Below, piece by piece: positions 10,326 to 20,530 of a stretch of DNA of 64,000 nucleotides. The notes under the pieces are model-generated. The model made no database searches. It worked only from the letters and a program-made list of their open reading frames with translations, and had not been told where the DNA came from. The stretch covers positions 4,961,992 to 5,025,991 of the forward strand of contig OZ022261.1 in NCBI GenBank assembly GCA_963978905.1, read 5' to 3'. This stretch comes from Trichostrongylus colubriformis. Its lineage: Eukaryota; Nematoda; Chromadorea; Rhabditida; Trichostrongylidae. The position numbers were made by a program, and so were the translations under genes. How positions within the stretch are numbered: position 1 is the first letter of the stretch; the number at the start of each line of letters is the position of its first letter.

Positions 10326-12040
10326 TTTTCATCATAATGTTCGAGCAGAGAAGGTCAGCTTTTTGGATCTGGATGATAAACGAAGAGGAGCAGATGTCGG
10401 AAGTACAGGCAAAGCCGATGCTGCTTGCTTTCCCATATCTCTAGTGATGTGCTCCTCCCCTCGCTTGAGTGTGTATCGTTATAAGATCTCACACTGTGAG
10501 GTGTGGCGACTTATGTAGTCGGGTCCTGGACGGTTTATTCTCCTGCACCTTATTTTGAGTACGACATTCGCCCTAAGACCCTCCTACATACAACGCTCCT
10601 CGCAGGGTCGAGCTTTGCGCTCAGGCTGTTGCGGCTGCACGGTGCACCCTCACGCAAATCACACCTGGTCTCAGACGAACGAATTTCCAACGTGGCACTC
10701 AAGTGGAGAAGGAAACTTGCATAAGAGAATATGATTCAATGAAACCGCCATTTCGATGATGAAGGCGGCTTCACGCCAGATGTGATTTGGTTGGTAGAGA
10801 TTGCTTGGCTGTGTCGAAGCAGGCACTACACCGTGAGGGTGCATCGTGAAGTCGCATTGAAGGTTCGTCCCAAACAGTTGCTGAGGATCTACTCCCCCAG
10901 GACAGTACGCCACTAACCTTATTATCGCTTGGTGCGCCTTTAAAGAAGTGTCTAAGTTTGAGATGAGGTTCCAACAAGAAACGGGTGTATGTCGCTAAGC
11001 ACGACCCCTTGCGGCTAATTTGGATTTTCGGCTTCGGCTAATTTGGGGCGAATGGTCTGTTGCTGCCAGCCCGACGCTAACCATCCGACGCATTTTCTGC
11101 GCCGGGCAACTCGTCCTCTTCAAGTTCGATGCGTAAGATTTACGAACATTCAGAGTGCCTCATTTTGAATGGTCACAATATATTAGGTTATCCGGAGAGT
11201 TTTCAGCGCAAAAATTCTCTGCAAGATGTACTACTGAGACGCAAGGGAGAATGAGTTTTTAATCAGCAATGATGAATGTACAAAAAGTAGTAACACAAAA
11301 CGCTGAGAATTTTCGGACAACCTAATATTTTGAGAGTAACTTTGCGAAGCGAAATTTTGACTGCATGACGAAGTTGTCATTTTCTGATTGTTACCAGAGT
11401 TATGCCATACGATTGGATTAAGAAAAAAATAACATTGATTGTATCTTGACGTCTGGCGTTGGCCAATCTCGTTTTGGGATGCGCCCCGCATAAGATTTCA
11501 AGCAAATCTCAGCTTACACAATACCGTTTGCTGTCAATATAACGGATCGCTAGGACCATTCTATGCGCCAGCAATCGCAGTACCATACGGAAAATAGTAT
11601 CTATCGGTTAGACATTTTCATCTTGAGCTGTCGATAGGTAAAGCGTCCTCCAGATAAGCGAGAAATGCGTCAGGTCCATCTACATCAACATCGACCGCAG
11701 GTTCCGGTGCACTTTGCCATTGACCGCCTCTCTGCACAGTTCTAACCTCAAGTAACTTTCGACGTATCATATACGACCCCCTCACTTCCCCATCCTCTGG
11801 CAAGTTCCTCCTCCCATGCCTGACTATTCCTTCTAGTTCTACCAGTTGTGTCGCGCGGCGCGGTGCGAAATCTCGATGTAGCGGTACACCACTCCCGCTT
11901 CACAGAGTCGTTATTTAGCAATGTTCAGCCTCTTGTCAGCCGTCCGTTGATGGTTTGTTCTCAGTGAAAACGCCCGAGAGACCAAGTTGCCCCGTGCTCA
12001 TAAAGTTGAGGATGTGGTCTAGTGATGCTGGGAAGCTCAA
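10326..12040. other. repeat-derived sequence plus a small MITE; no gene
   Basis: 10640-10735 resembles 41370-41460 (CTCAGACGA and GGAGAAGGAAA blocks), a further low-copy repeat. No exon with good splice signals was seen except inside the MITE at 11183-11325, where ORFs are meaningless. Confidence 0.4.
11183..11325. mobile_element. mariner-type MITE (143 bp)
   Basis: TTAGGTTATCCGGAGAGTTTTC at the left pairs with the inverted GAAAATTCTC..GGACAACCTAA type end at the right. TA lies on both sides (11181-11182 and 11326-11327). No coding content. Confidence 0.75.
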
Positions 12041-12049
12041 GATCTCAGT

Positions 12050-12480
12050 AATTTGAAGGCAAAGGGAGGCTTGCAAGGAAGGAAGGCGTACTCGGAAGCA
12101 CTATTCTCTGTAAACTAACTTTTGAGCCTAGAAGAAATAATGTGTAGCGACACTTGCCTTGAGAAACGCGCCTTTGCGACACTATTGCGATTCTAGCGCT
12201 TTACCTCGAGCTGCACGCTTCAGAGGCCGAGTTGCCTGCCAGTGGCGGACAGAAAAGGCGGAATTGATTTACACATGATGATGTTCAGGAAAAGAATAAC
12301 AAGTGAAAACAAACAAGTGAAACAATAAAAGGGAGAAGAACCGAAGAAGCAAGGGGAAAAAACGTTTATGATAGAAAATACCCAATGGATTCACATTCGA
12401 CGTCTTAGCAAGGCGTCGTGTGTGCAGTAGTGGAAATACAGGCGAGTACCGTCGTAGGCGAAAACTGGTCCCTCCCTGTC
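12050..12480 (+). repeat. dispersed repeat family D, copy 1
   Basis: Shares AATGTGTAGCGA, AACGCGCCTTTG and TTGCCTGC blocks and the tail GTTTATG.TAGA..AT with 22985-23400 in the same orientation; a third, inverted copy lies at 21605-21775. A short tail fragment is also seen near 7650-7770. No recognisable protein. Confidence 0.7.
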
Positions 12481-12670
12481 AGTGAGCTGTCAACTGAGTT
12501 GAGAGCTTCTGAATGAAATCCCCCACGAATTTGGCTCTTTTTGTGCCTTACTTAAATATTGTGTTGATTGGGACCAATTCTTATAATCTACAGTTTTGCT
12601 TGCTACTCTTTACTACTAATGAAAACTGATTCAATTTTTAACCTCGATAATTTAGAGTCATTCCACACAG

Positions 12671-12837
12671 CCAGTTCCCAGTGGTTTTCATTCCTAATGC
12701 TGACACACCTTCGCCTTTAACTGCCCTTCGTCGTTGTTCTACCGCTGGCCTTCGCCGGACTGTGAGCCACATGGGCTCTTTGTCTCGTTTAGCAATTCCA
12801 ATTCAATTTCTCCGTGCGGCTAGACCTAGTGAAAGAG
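12671..12837 (+). CDS. exon of unidentified + strand gene
   Basis: Acceptor ccacacag and donor AGAG|gtacg bound an open frame with VVFIPNADTPSPLTALRRCS and LAIPIQFLRAARPSER. The Arg/Ser/Pro-rich composition suggests a cytoplasmic region. It ends in phase 1 and joins in frame to 13230. No family recognised. Confidence 0.5.
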
Positions 12838-13229
12838 GTACGTCGACTTCACTAGTCAGATTTCCAGTCAGATACTATATATGGTCAACAAATTTCCAAA
12901 CTGAAAAAGGTCAAAAAGTTTCCGTCATTTGGTAGCTCCTTCGAGGATCATAACTCTGAGCAAATACATTATTTAGAACAGAACAAATATTTTCAGATTC
13001 AGACACTTTCGTTAACAATCACTGAGCAAATATAGCCCTCGATCCATGTTTCTTTACAATCCGAATCGTGTTGAGAAGCTGTTTTGACATCTTTTTTTTT
13101 GGAATGATGTCTTAGAACCGTTTCAAAAAGCAAAAAAAGTGGTAGTCCGTATTGGATACATTCAAGATTCCATAAATAGAGCAGCCCTTCAGCACCCAGT
13201 TTTGCACCTTTTTGCTCCTTTCGCTATAG

Positions 13230-13315
13230 GGGTTGACGTCATCGCGGGGAATGATGGACCTAGCCTGCTTATAGAAATCAAGCATATTTCTGACGAACCA
13301 CGGTCAGTTCCCATG
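13230..13315 (+). CDS. exon of unidentified + strand gene
   Basis: Acceptor cgctatag and donor ATG|gtaaag bound the frame GVDVIAGNDGPSLLIEIKH; codon phase matches the exon ending at 12837. It ends in phase 0. The downstream partner before 16248 was not identified, so assignment to one gene is inference. Confidence 0.5.
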
Positions 13316-13388
13316 GTAAAGTTCCACTGCTAGGTAGCGAGCTGGTTTGTAGAACCTGTAGAATGTAGTTTACACCCACGATAGACAA

Positions 13389-13862
13389 TCAAAGAAAGAT
13401 CATAATTTTCCTAAATGTAACATGGGTTCTGGGTACCATCATGGTAGCCCTTTGGCATGAATCCATGTGGTGACCCCCTTCCTCATTACCGAATGGAATC
13501 CGTGTTGCAACGCATATGTAAACTCCTTTCGAAAATTCCCTTCCTGGATGTTGAAGGAGGAAACCGAATGAGTTCATGTACCTTGTAATGTGTCGAACTG
13601 CCAGTTCGTGAAGATTTATTGGTGAGCTCCTTGGTGTCTTCTTTGCGGATAGGAGCTTCAGCGTGGCATCTATAGAGATTTCAAATCTTCTTGCTTTAAC
13701 TACAGTTGAGTATCTGAGATAGCATCCTGTTTTTCTTTTGAATGATTTGCTATTGCGCCGGTCAACCAACTGAGTGCGCGTCATTTTTGCCTCTTTAAAG
13801 ATAAGTTGGCAAGGCTGCTTTCCTACTATCCTCTGCTTGGCAACGTCACTTTTGGAACTCAT
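13389..13862 (-). CDS. open frame of 157 codons, coding status unknown
   Basis: A long uninterrupted minus-strand frame, basic and rich in Lys/Arg, with no recognised domain, signal peptide or membrane helix. It lies in an intron-sized gap of the + strand gene. Its length is unusual for chance but the composition is unremarkable, so it may be spurious. Confidence 0.2.
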   Translation of the reverse strand: MSSKSDVAKQRIVGKQPCQLIFKEAKMTRTQLVDRRNSKSFKRKTGCYLRYSTVVKARRFEISIDATLKLLSAKKTPRSSPINLHELAVRHITRYMNSFGFLLQHPGREFSKGVYICVATRIPFGNEEGGHHMDSCQRATMMVPRTHVTFRKIMIFL

Positions 13863-14479
13863 ACTTCGAGTTTAATCTGAGCACTCCTTAGCAGTTCCGA
13901 GCCGTGTAGTGCCAGCACCTAGGAATCGTGATTTTTTTATTGGTGTTTCAAATAGTGGCAACCACAGCGTACGTTCTGGGGAAGTCCCTAACGCCTTGCA
14001 TATGGAAAAAAGGTCATAGGTCTTTTTAACAAGATGCTATCTGGATAACCCAAGAAATCCAGGAAAATACTATTTAAAAACTATGAGGGATCAGACAAAG
14101 AGCAAGGCAGCGAGATTTCTTTGTACGGCTTGATATGCATATATGTATATGCATATGTGTACACATTGATATATATTTGTTATCATTTTTCGAATAATTC
14201 ATCTACTTTTCAAACCACCTAGGGCAGTGATAAAATCAAACTGAACATTCTACAAACCACTCAGTACACACTTTAATTCAAAAAATGGCCGTTTTTCAAA
14301 TCAACTCGGTCAGGTATAAAAAATACACCCAAAACATTTCCGGACTCGTTGGAATTTTCGGTTCTGGAACGATATTTGTTATCTTTCTACTAGGCTGATT
14401 CGTAAATTTCGGACCACCTTACATTTATTGAAAACAAGATTTCAGAATCGCGAAGTTCTGCTACTTGTCTGATAGTGTG

Positions 14480-15035
14480 ATGCCTACGTTTGCCATTCCG
14501 ACAGCTAGTCAGCTCACTTGCTTGCTGCTTTTCTTGAGTGCTGTTACGCATTGCGAGAATCTTTCGAAACTTTCACGAGCATCGCTTTCTAACTTGCAGA
14601 GGCATGATTACAAGCACGATCAGCCACGCATAGATGAGAATACGATCTGTTATGTCATGCTGCAGCGCTGGCTGAGATTGCTGGATAATGGGTTCTCTTC
14701 TGAAGATGATCGGCAAATTGACACTCATGGTATTCACTACTGATGCCTCACGCCAAACTCGTGAGAAGGATTCTGGCAGTTTGGCAGATGTGTGACAGAG
14801 CACCACAATGCTGTAGGATGACGATACCGGAACATCTTCGTAAAGTGAGCAAATCTGAAACAAGGGGTTTTATCTCATGGTGAGCACGCAACAGCTAAAC
14901 CCATGATTTGACCTCGCAATACTCCTCATGGCTTTGAGCCGTCCCTTGCGTGACTATCCAACACAATCATCAGCAATGGATGGTGGAAACGTCGAAAAGG
15001 GTCTTTCGGATTATTCATGGAGCGAAGGGAGCTGA
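14480..15035 (+). CDS. candidate small secreted protein (two exons)
   Basis: The ATG at 14480 begins a typical signal peptide (IPTASQLTCLLLFLSAVTHC). A trans-splice-like acceptor (gatttcag) lies 40 bases upstream. Exon 1 is 14480-14729 (donor CATG|gtattc) and the phase-matched exon 2 is 14974-15035 (acceptor atcatcag), ending in ...YSWSEGS and TGA at 15033. The product would be about 103 residues with one Cys after the signal. The same DNA has a competing open frame on the minus strand (14863 to 14598, acceptor cttgtttcag), so the strand is not certain. It sits between exons assigned to the unidentified + strand gene, which is an unresolved conflict. Confidence 0.35.
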
Positions 15036-15383
15036 TTGTGAGCACTGGCAGCTTCTGCCTCTCGGTACTGCTGCCGCTGAGGAATCCTGCAGTGAACATT
15101 TTGACCGTAGCGCCTTTCAGCTAGAGTGGAATTGAGTTTAATTCAATTATAGTGCTTGACCCCTTTTCGGAAAAAGTAAGGAGAAGAGTTTTTTGAATGA
15201 GCATTTCTTACTTAATCATCTCCTAGCCCTAACCTCACGTCACGGATCGCCCTCTCTTTTGCTCTTTGGCTCACCTTTCGGAGAAGGAGTGGCAGGTTAA
15301 CGAAAGTGATCTCAAAAGCAAATCAAATCTTTCTTCAACCGGAGTTCTACAGGAGGGAAACCAAATAGATTAAGTAAGATCAG

Positions 15384-15574
15384 TTTTCTTGAGGGTTTTC
15401 TATTTTATAGGACCAATTAAAACATACGTCGGCAATATGTCGTAGGTAACTCTGGTACATACTATGTTGAATAACTATAACAATGGAGTAGCAAAAAATA
15501 GAAAACCCTCAAGAAAGTCACTCAAGGTGATCCCGAACTTATGTACCTTATTACGTATGTTTTAATTGGTCCTA
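15384..15574. repeat. interleaved inverted repeats (A-B-A'-B')
   Basis: TTTCTTGAGGGTTTTCTA (about 15384-15403) is inverted at 15495-15516, and GGACCAATTAAAACATACG (15408-15428) is inverted at 15553-15574. The arms interleave rather than nest, so they cannot both form simple hairpins at once. Confidence 0.7.
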
Positions 15575-16247
15575 TATGAGCTTGTGCCCTGAAGCATTAG
15601 GATTACTGATCAGTTGCGCCTCGAATGTTCACGATTCAGGTTTGGATTTTTTGAAATAAGAGCGAGGGAGGAATGAAGAGTTCTTCAGTAGAAAGAATAA
15701 TCCCAAGCTGGTCGAAACACTGATCAAAGAGCCCAGAACCATCAATAGTATGACAACCTGTCGACGTTTGGATACCTGACGCTCGGATTAGTCCTTCGTG
15801 GGACGATGAGAATCTTTCTTCGATTTTCACCAGAACTGAGCTAACTTATCCGATGGAAGTGACATTGCTATTGACTTTGTAGTCAGTGGCCTCCGCATTT
15901 GCAGAGAAATTTACTTTAAGTCCCCACCAAAGGGTTTAGGCTATAGCGTCTTCCCCTACAGGAGCGATATCATTCTTAAGTTAATCCCGACTTATCATCT
16001 CTGTTTAGTTTGAATGGCAAAAAAAGAGGGGGGAGGGGGCTAAAGTACCTGTCCACCCTCAGACATGTCCTTGTTCCAGTCATTTCAATTACAATTTTAA
16101 ATTAGTAATTGTCTTTCGTCATATATTTTCAACTGCAATGTATGCCATCTCCATACTGCGAGCCTGTTTGAAGGGCTTCGCTGCAGGTGTGCCATGTGAT
16201 GTCTCACACATCCATGTTTTCCCATTTAACTTTTTTTTCATTTTCAG

Positions 16248-16329
16248 ATGAACAGCAACCCTACGTCGGCTCTCAAGCTGATCGAAATCTCACATTGTCA
16301 CACAGGCAATTAAATTCCTCATGTTCAGA
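16248..16329 (+). CDS. penultimate exon of unidentified + strand gene
   Basis: Acceptor cattttcag and donor CAGA|gttagt bound a frame reading EQQPYVGSQADRNLTLSHRQ. It joins in phase 2 to 16382 across a 52-base intron. The upstream exon must end in phase 1. Confidence 0.6.
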
Positions 16330-16381
16330 GTTAGTGCTCGTTCTATCAAGATTATTATTGTATTAATGTTGTTCTGTTCAG

Positions 16382-16490
16382 GAAAACGACGAGAGAGCGG
16401 AACCTCAGCGCTGATTGCGTTATGCCTCCCATAGAAGAGCTGGAAAAACATTCGCTCTCAGACGTTAAAGATGCGGATAAAGAAAACTAA
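16382..16490 (+). CDS. terminal exon of unidentified + strand gene
   Basis: Acceptor ctgttcag, then an open frame to TAA at 16488-16490. The C-terminus is acidic (PIEELEKHSLSDVKDADKEN). It is the clearest end of a coding region in the left third of the window and separates that gene from the receptor gene starting at 20405. Confidence 0.6.
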
Positions 16491-17541
16491 CCCGCACGCC
16501 TTGACATCTTCATTTGTCATCCGGAAACCCTGGGTACTCTTGTTGCCTTTGATCCAGATTCTGTCTCCAAAGTTTGTTGTCAGCTATTTATCATATCATT
16601 TGGTTGTTTTATTTCTATACTTGCATCCACAGCGATTAACCTTCAGTTTACTGCATTGTTCTTCTACGGGTCGCTGTCCGAACGGAGAATTGTTTTTCAG
16701 AGTCTTTTGATGTATGGTTTACGTTCTGTTTTTATTGCATTGCTACATTTGACATCGCCTCTGCAGTAGTGCTGCTGCTGTCACTTGTTAAGTATTGCCT
16801 GTGAATCATTACAAAGTATTTAGTCTTCAAAGATAGTGGCAGGATGAAGAATACTTTGCCCTTTAGTACAACACATAAGCGATGCATGGAGTACGATGTT
16901 ACAATCCGTAAGATGAAGAACGGCCCTGAACGGCTACAAATGGATACAACAAATATAGAGGAATACAAATGACCTCCCACTGGTGCTGTCCTGGATATTC
17001 CCTGTCATAGTGAATGACGCCCCATTTCTGGTGCATGTGTTCTATAAGCAACACGTGACCATTATCATCTTGTGGTGATAGCGCGACTCATCTTGCGCCA
17101 GCTTTTACAGACATGCGATGCTTCCACCCCGTACACATTCCAGTTTCTTTTTGTGCATCAGCGTCAGTGCTCTGGCGATTCGGTGGAGGGCTAAGAGAGC
17201 GGCTCTCGTATGGATCTATCTGCACAACAGGCAAATAAGGCGAATTCGCAGCGATAATTCACAGAAAGCCCGCAAGGACATGATAGGGAACGTCGCGTTC
17301 TTTTACAGGAAAGGGTACGGGCTGCAGTGACTAATGAGTAACTCGCAGACTGGACTCTGGTTTTCGCTTGACCAAAATCTGCATCAACAGAGTAATCAAT
17401 ATGGCAAATGACACTCAGAATAGGCTGATTTTCCTTTTTATGACTATACGAGGTTAGTAGTGGGGGCCCTATTGGCCGAACGTTTCCACCTCTTCTCAGG
17501 AAGAGCGATTCATAGGGTGAGGGTGTTGCGCGTGTGTTGGG
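16491..17541. other. 3' flank and intergenic DNA
   Basis: No canonical AATAAA placed securely and no further exon seen. The long minus-strand frame here (17191-17760) runs into a GC-rich MITE and is not credited. Confidence 0.3.
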
Positions 17542-17544
17542 TAA

Positions 17545-17718
17545 GGCCGCGGTCATACTCACCGCCGGCAGGGCGTGGGTGCGTTCACAGGCAGCGAGGA
17601 ACAGTGAAACGGGGTAGGTGCAGAGATGACGCAGGCAACGAGGCAGGGTGGCATAGGCGGAGACGCAAGGATACGCAGCCACGCCCTGCCGCCGGCAACG
17701 CAAAGTGTGACCGCGTCC
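17545..17718. mobile_element. Harbinger-like MITE
   Basis: GGCCGCGGTCATACT at the left and an inverted AGTGTGACCGCGTCC type end at the right, with TAA at 17542-17544 and again at 17719-17721. A 3-bp TWA duplication is typical of PIF/Harbinger elements. The same ends occur at 25370-25499 and, changed, at 18261-18886 and 61622-61759. Confidence 0.8.
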
Positions 17719-18260
17719 TAATGTGTGTTGAACTGAAACTGTCACTTCTGTAGTTTTCACTCTAGCCTACAACATTTCTTAATTGTCCGATTCATCAATT
17801 CTGTTTGGCTTCAAAGCAAAAGCTACCAGGGATCATACGACACCTTTGGAAGCTCGAGGATTTCTGGCTCCGTCGTATCTCAAGTGCCGATATCGGCTCT
17901 GCATGCTGGTGACGACTAAGCCGATCTGCGGGCAAATCTGGGCAGAGTGTAAGCGTTGGGTATAAACCTGTAGACGAGTTGCTGTTACTGGAAGTGCACG
18001 AAATGTTTACAAGTAATTGGAAATTCGAAAAGGAAGTATTAATGCTAAAAACATCACACCCGATCACCGTTTACCGCAGGGCAAAGAGGAGAACATTCCG
18101 TCATGTTCTGTGACTGTCAACCAAACATGGATCCATTGAACAAATACAGACGCAGGAAGTCACGGGTAGCACAGGGACACGCATAAAAAGCAGCCAAACT
18201 GTAATATTCGCGATATTAAGGTAATGTTCTGCATTTCCGGGGATCAGGAATGAGCGGTTA

Positions 18261-18886
18261 GGCCGCGTTCTTACTTTCCGCCGGTGGGGCGTTCACAGGC
18301 AGCGAGACGGAGTGGCAGGTAGTGGGGGACGACGCAGGCAAGGAGACAGGGTTGCACAGGCGGAGACGCAGAGACACATAGCCAGGTCCTGCGCTGGCAC
18401 CGCTAAGGGCACTATTAACCCAAACTACCCCACTACCTCTCAAATCCATGTGATCGGAGAGGTGACTTTTTGGAAAACTTTTCGAATTGGCTGCAAACTT
18501 CTGCTCAGGGGTAATTCGACCCGTAGAACACGAAGATAACACTCGTTTGGTGCGAAAACGCTTGGCGCCGGCCCCAGAATGGTCTAGGCGCCAAGCGGTT
18601 CCGCTCCAAACGAATGTCATATTCGTGTTCCACGGGTCAAAATACTACGTGGGACAAATTTCGAGCGAGTTTGGTGATCCATCCCATTTCGACGCCGGTG
18701 CCTATGGCGCAGGCTCCAGGCGGTTTCGCGTCAAACTAATGTCATATTCGTGTTCTACGGGCCAAAATACCCTTGGGTAGAAGTTTGCAGCTAAATCGAA
18801 TGGTTTCCCAAAAACCATCTCTTTGACCGCATCGGTCGAAGAGGTAGCTCTGGATAAATAGTGCCCCGCAAAGTACGAACGCGGCC
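18261..18886. mobile_element. Harbinger-like element, composite
   Basis: GGCCGCGTTCTTACTTT at the left and an inverted AAAGTACGAACGCGGCC at the right. The flanks are TTA and TCA, an imperfect duplication. The interior (18420-18800) contains two tandem copies of a separate repeat unit (GTCATATTCGTGTTC.ACGGG), also found at 28306-28740 and, diverged, near 34050-34500. Confidence 0.65.
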
Positions 18887-18889
18887 TCA

Positions 18890-20404
18890 ATAATATGTCT
18901 ACAGTTACTAATAGATCGAAAGAGGGAATGTTGCAAAAAAGCTAACAACAGTGAGCAACTAATGCATAGGCATGATCTTGCATTATGACGCTCTGCCACG
19001 TATTGCAAGCACTGCCCTGCAAATAATCTCGAACTTGTATTCGAAATCTAGCGCTTCTGCAATTAGGGAGGGGAACGATTGGTCGAAAATTCGACCACGA
19101 AAAGCCCGCGGCGAGTGCGAGTCGCTTACAGCTTTATCTTTGTAACAGCAACACCAACAACAAAGGTGAACTTCCGAAGCTTCCTACTGCAATTTTTGAA
19201 GATCCTTCGCGGTACCAGCCCGTCGCGTCTTGAGCGAAATTCTAAACGACTTGTGCTGACAACGTCGCGAGCGCGACGCCGCGAAGCGAAAATTCGACGA
19301 ATCGAGCTCTACTCGAGTTAGGGGGAGGGCGTCCACTGTGCTTTGCGTCTCTAGCGCTATGATTAGAGCAGAGAGGGATATAGCGCCAACTGAATCGAGC
19401 TTGAATTTTGCAAAGAAACGACCTGATAAAGGGATTCATATTTTTTTCTATACTGTGTAAACCCAAAATTGGGGAAGGTAGTTTATTCCCCTAGGCTCGG
19501 GCAAATACTCGTGAGTGGCTGCTTACAGTCAAGTTGAGGTCGTTTCTCATGAAATGCCCGAGAAAGAATGGTTTATTTGTTCTTTAGTTAAGGTACTTGT
19601 AATTAAACACAAAATAACCTGGAAGCCATACGAACAGAAATTGGGCGCGGCCTATGCTTTTGTCGAGTGGCCCCTAACTCCAGTAGCACCGGAAATCCTT
19701 TATAGACACCGTTCTCACCAGATATAATGCTTTCTGAAGACCATCTGCCGCGAGCTCTTGTTGCCAAAATTCGAAAAAAAGAGTGCGATTGTGGGTTGGC
19801 GAGTATCGCTTGACACAGTTTATCGCGACGGTGTAATTAAAGTGTCACAAAGAGGGGACAGGCCGTAAAAAATTCATGGCGACTTGATTGAAATAGCTTC
19901 TACCAGTTCTTCAGATTAAGCAGGTTCTTTCAGCAAAAAAAAAGACCACATTGAATTCACCCCCACTATTTGATACCACCGGTGTTCAGTGTTCCTATTT
20001 TGCTCTCCTGATTTTAAAAAACGAAACTGCTGGGATTAGAAGGGAAAAGTTTACATAGGCAAGAACGCAATATTCAGTGTACCGTCGGGTGCTCCAAAAA
20101 CTATGACTAGGCGTAGGTTTACGGTGGCCGTCAGTTGTACGCAAATGCACGGCACCGGCAGTGATCGGATCAGTGGGTGCCGCAAAACTCTCCAATTCAA
20201 TCTGACGTTCAATGTTTTTCAAAAGTTTTGTCTTTAACGCGTGGATAAATATCCTGACTATAGCAGATATCAATTTCACCGGCTTGTACGAACTCCGTGC
20301 CTGATAGGTCATGTGTTCATATCACCATCGAAGAAATTCCTGTGCTACTGCTCTCTACTTTACCCGTAATATATCAGCTCACGATTCAGGTGTGCTATCG
20401 TTTT
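18890..20404. other. upstream region of the receptor gene
   Basis: No exon of the receptor gene was found here. Open frames at 19515-19810 look moderately coding but have no convincing splice sites. The trans-splice-like acceptor for the receptor gene lies at about 20394 (cacgattcag). Confidence 0.35.
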
Positions 20405-20530
20405 ATGTGCAGTGTTATTTGTGCATGCCTCGTGTTGTTGTTGTTACGTTTTTCTCTCGAGCTAACGAAATTCACGAAAATCAGTGTGCATGCCAGGGAC
20501 AATGTTGGCATAGCACTAGCCGACGGAACG
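20405..20530 (+). CDS. receptor exon 1: signal peptide and Sema start
   Basis: ATG at 20405 begins MCSVICACLVLLLLRFS, a hydrophobic signal peptide. An acceptor-like cacgattcag ends about ten bases upstream, the usual spacing for a trans-spliced leader, so this ATG is preferred over an upstream in-frame TTG. The exon ends VGIALADGT with donor ACG|gtatgt, phase 0. Confidence 0.75.

Noticed and set aside
17191..17760. 189-codon minus-strand ORF
   Set aside because: Half of it lies in the GC-rich Harbinger-like MITE, where all frames are open; composition is not protein-like.
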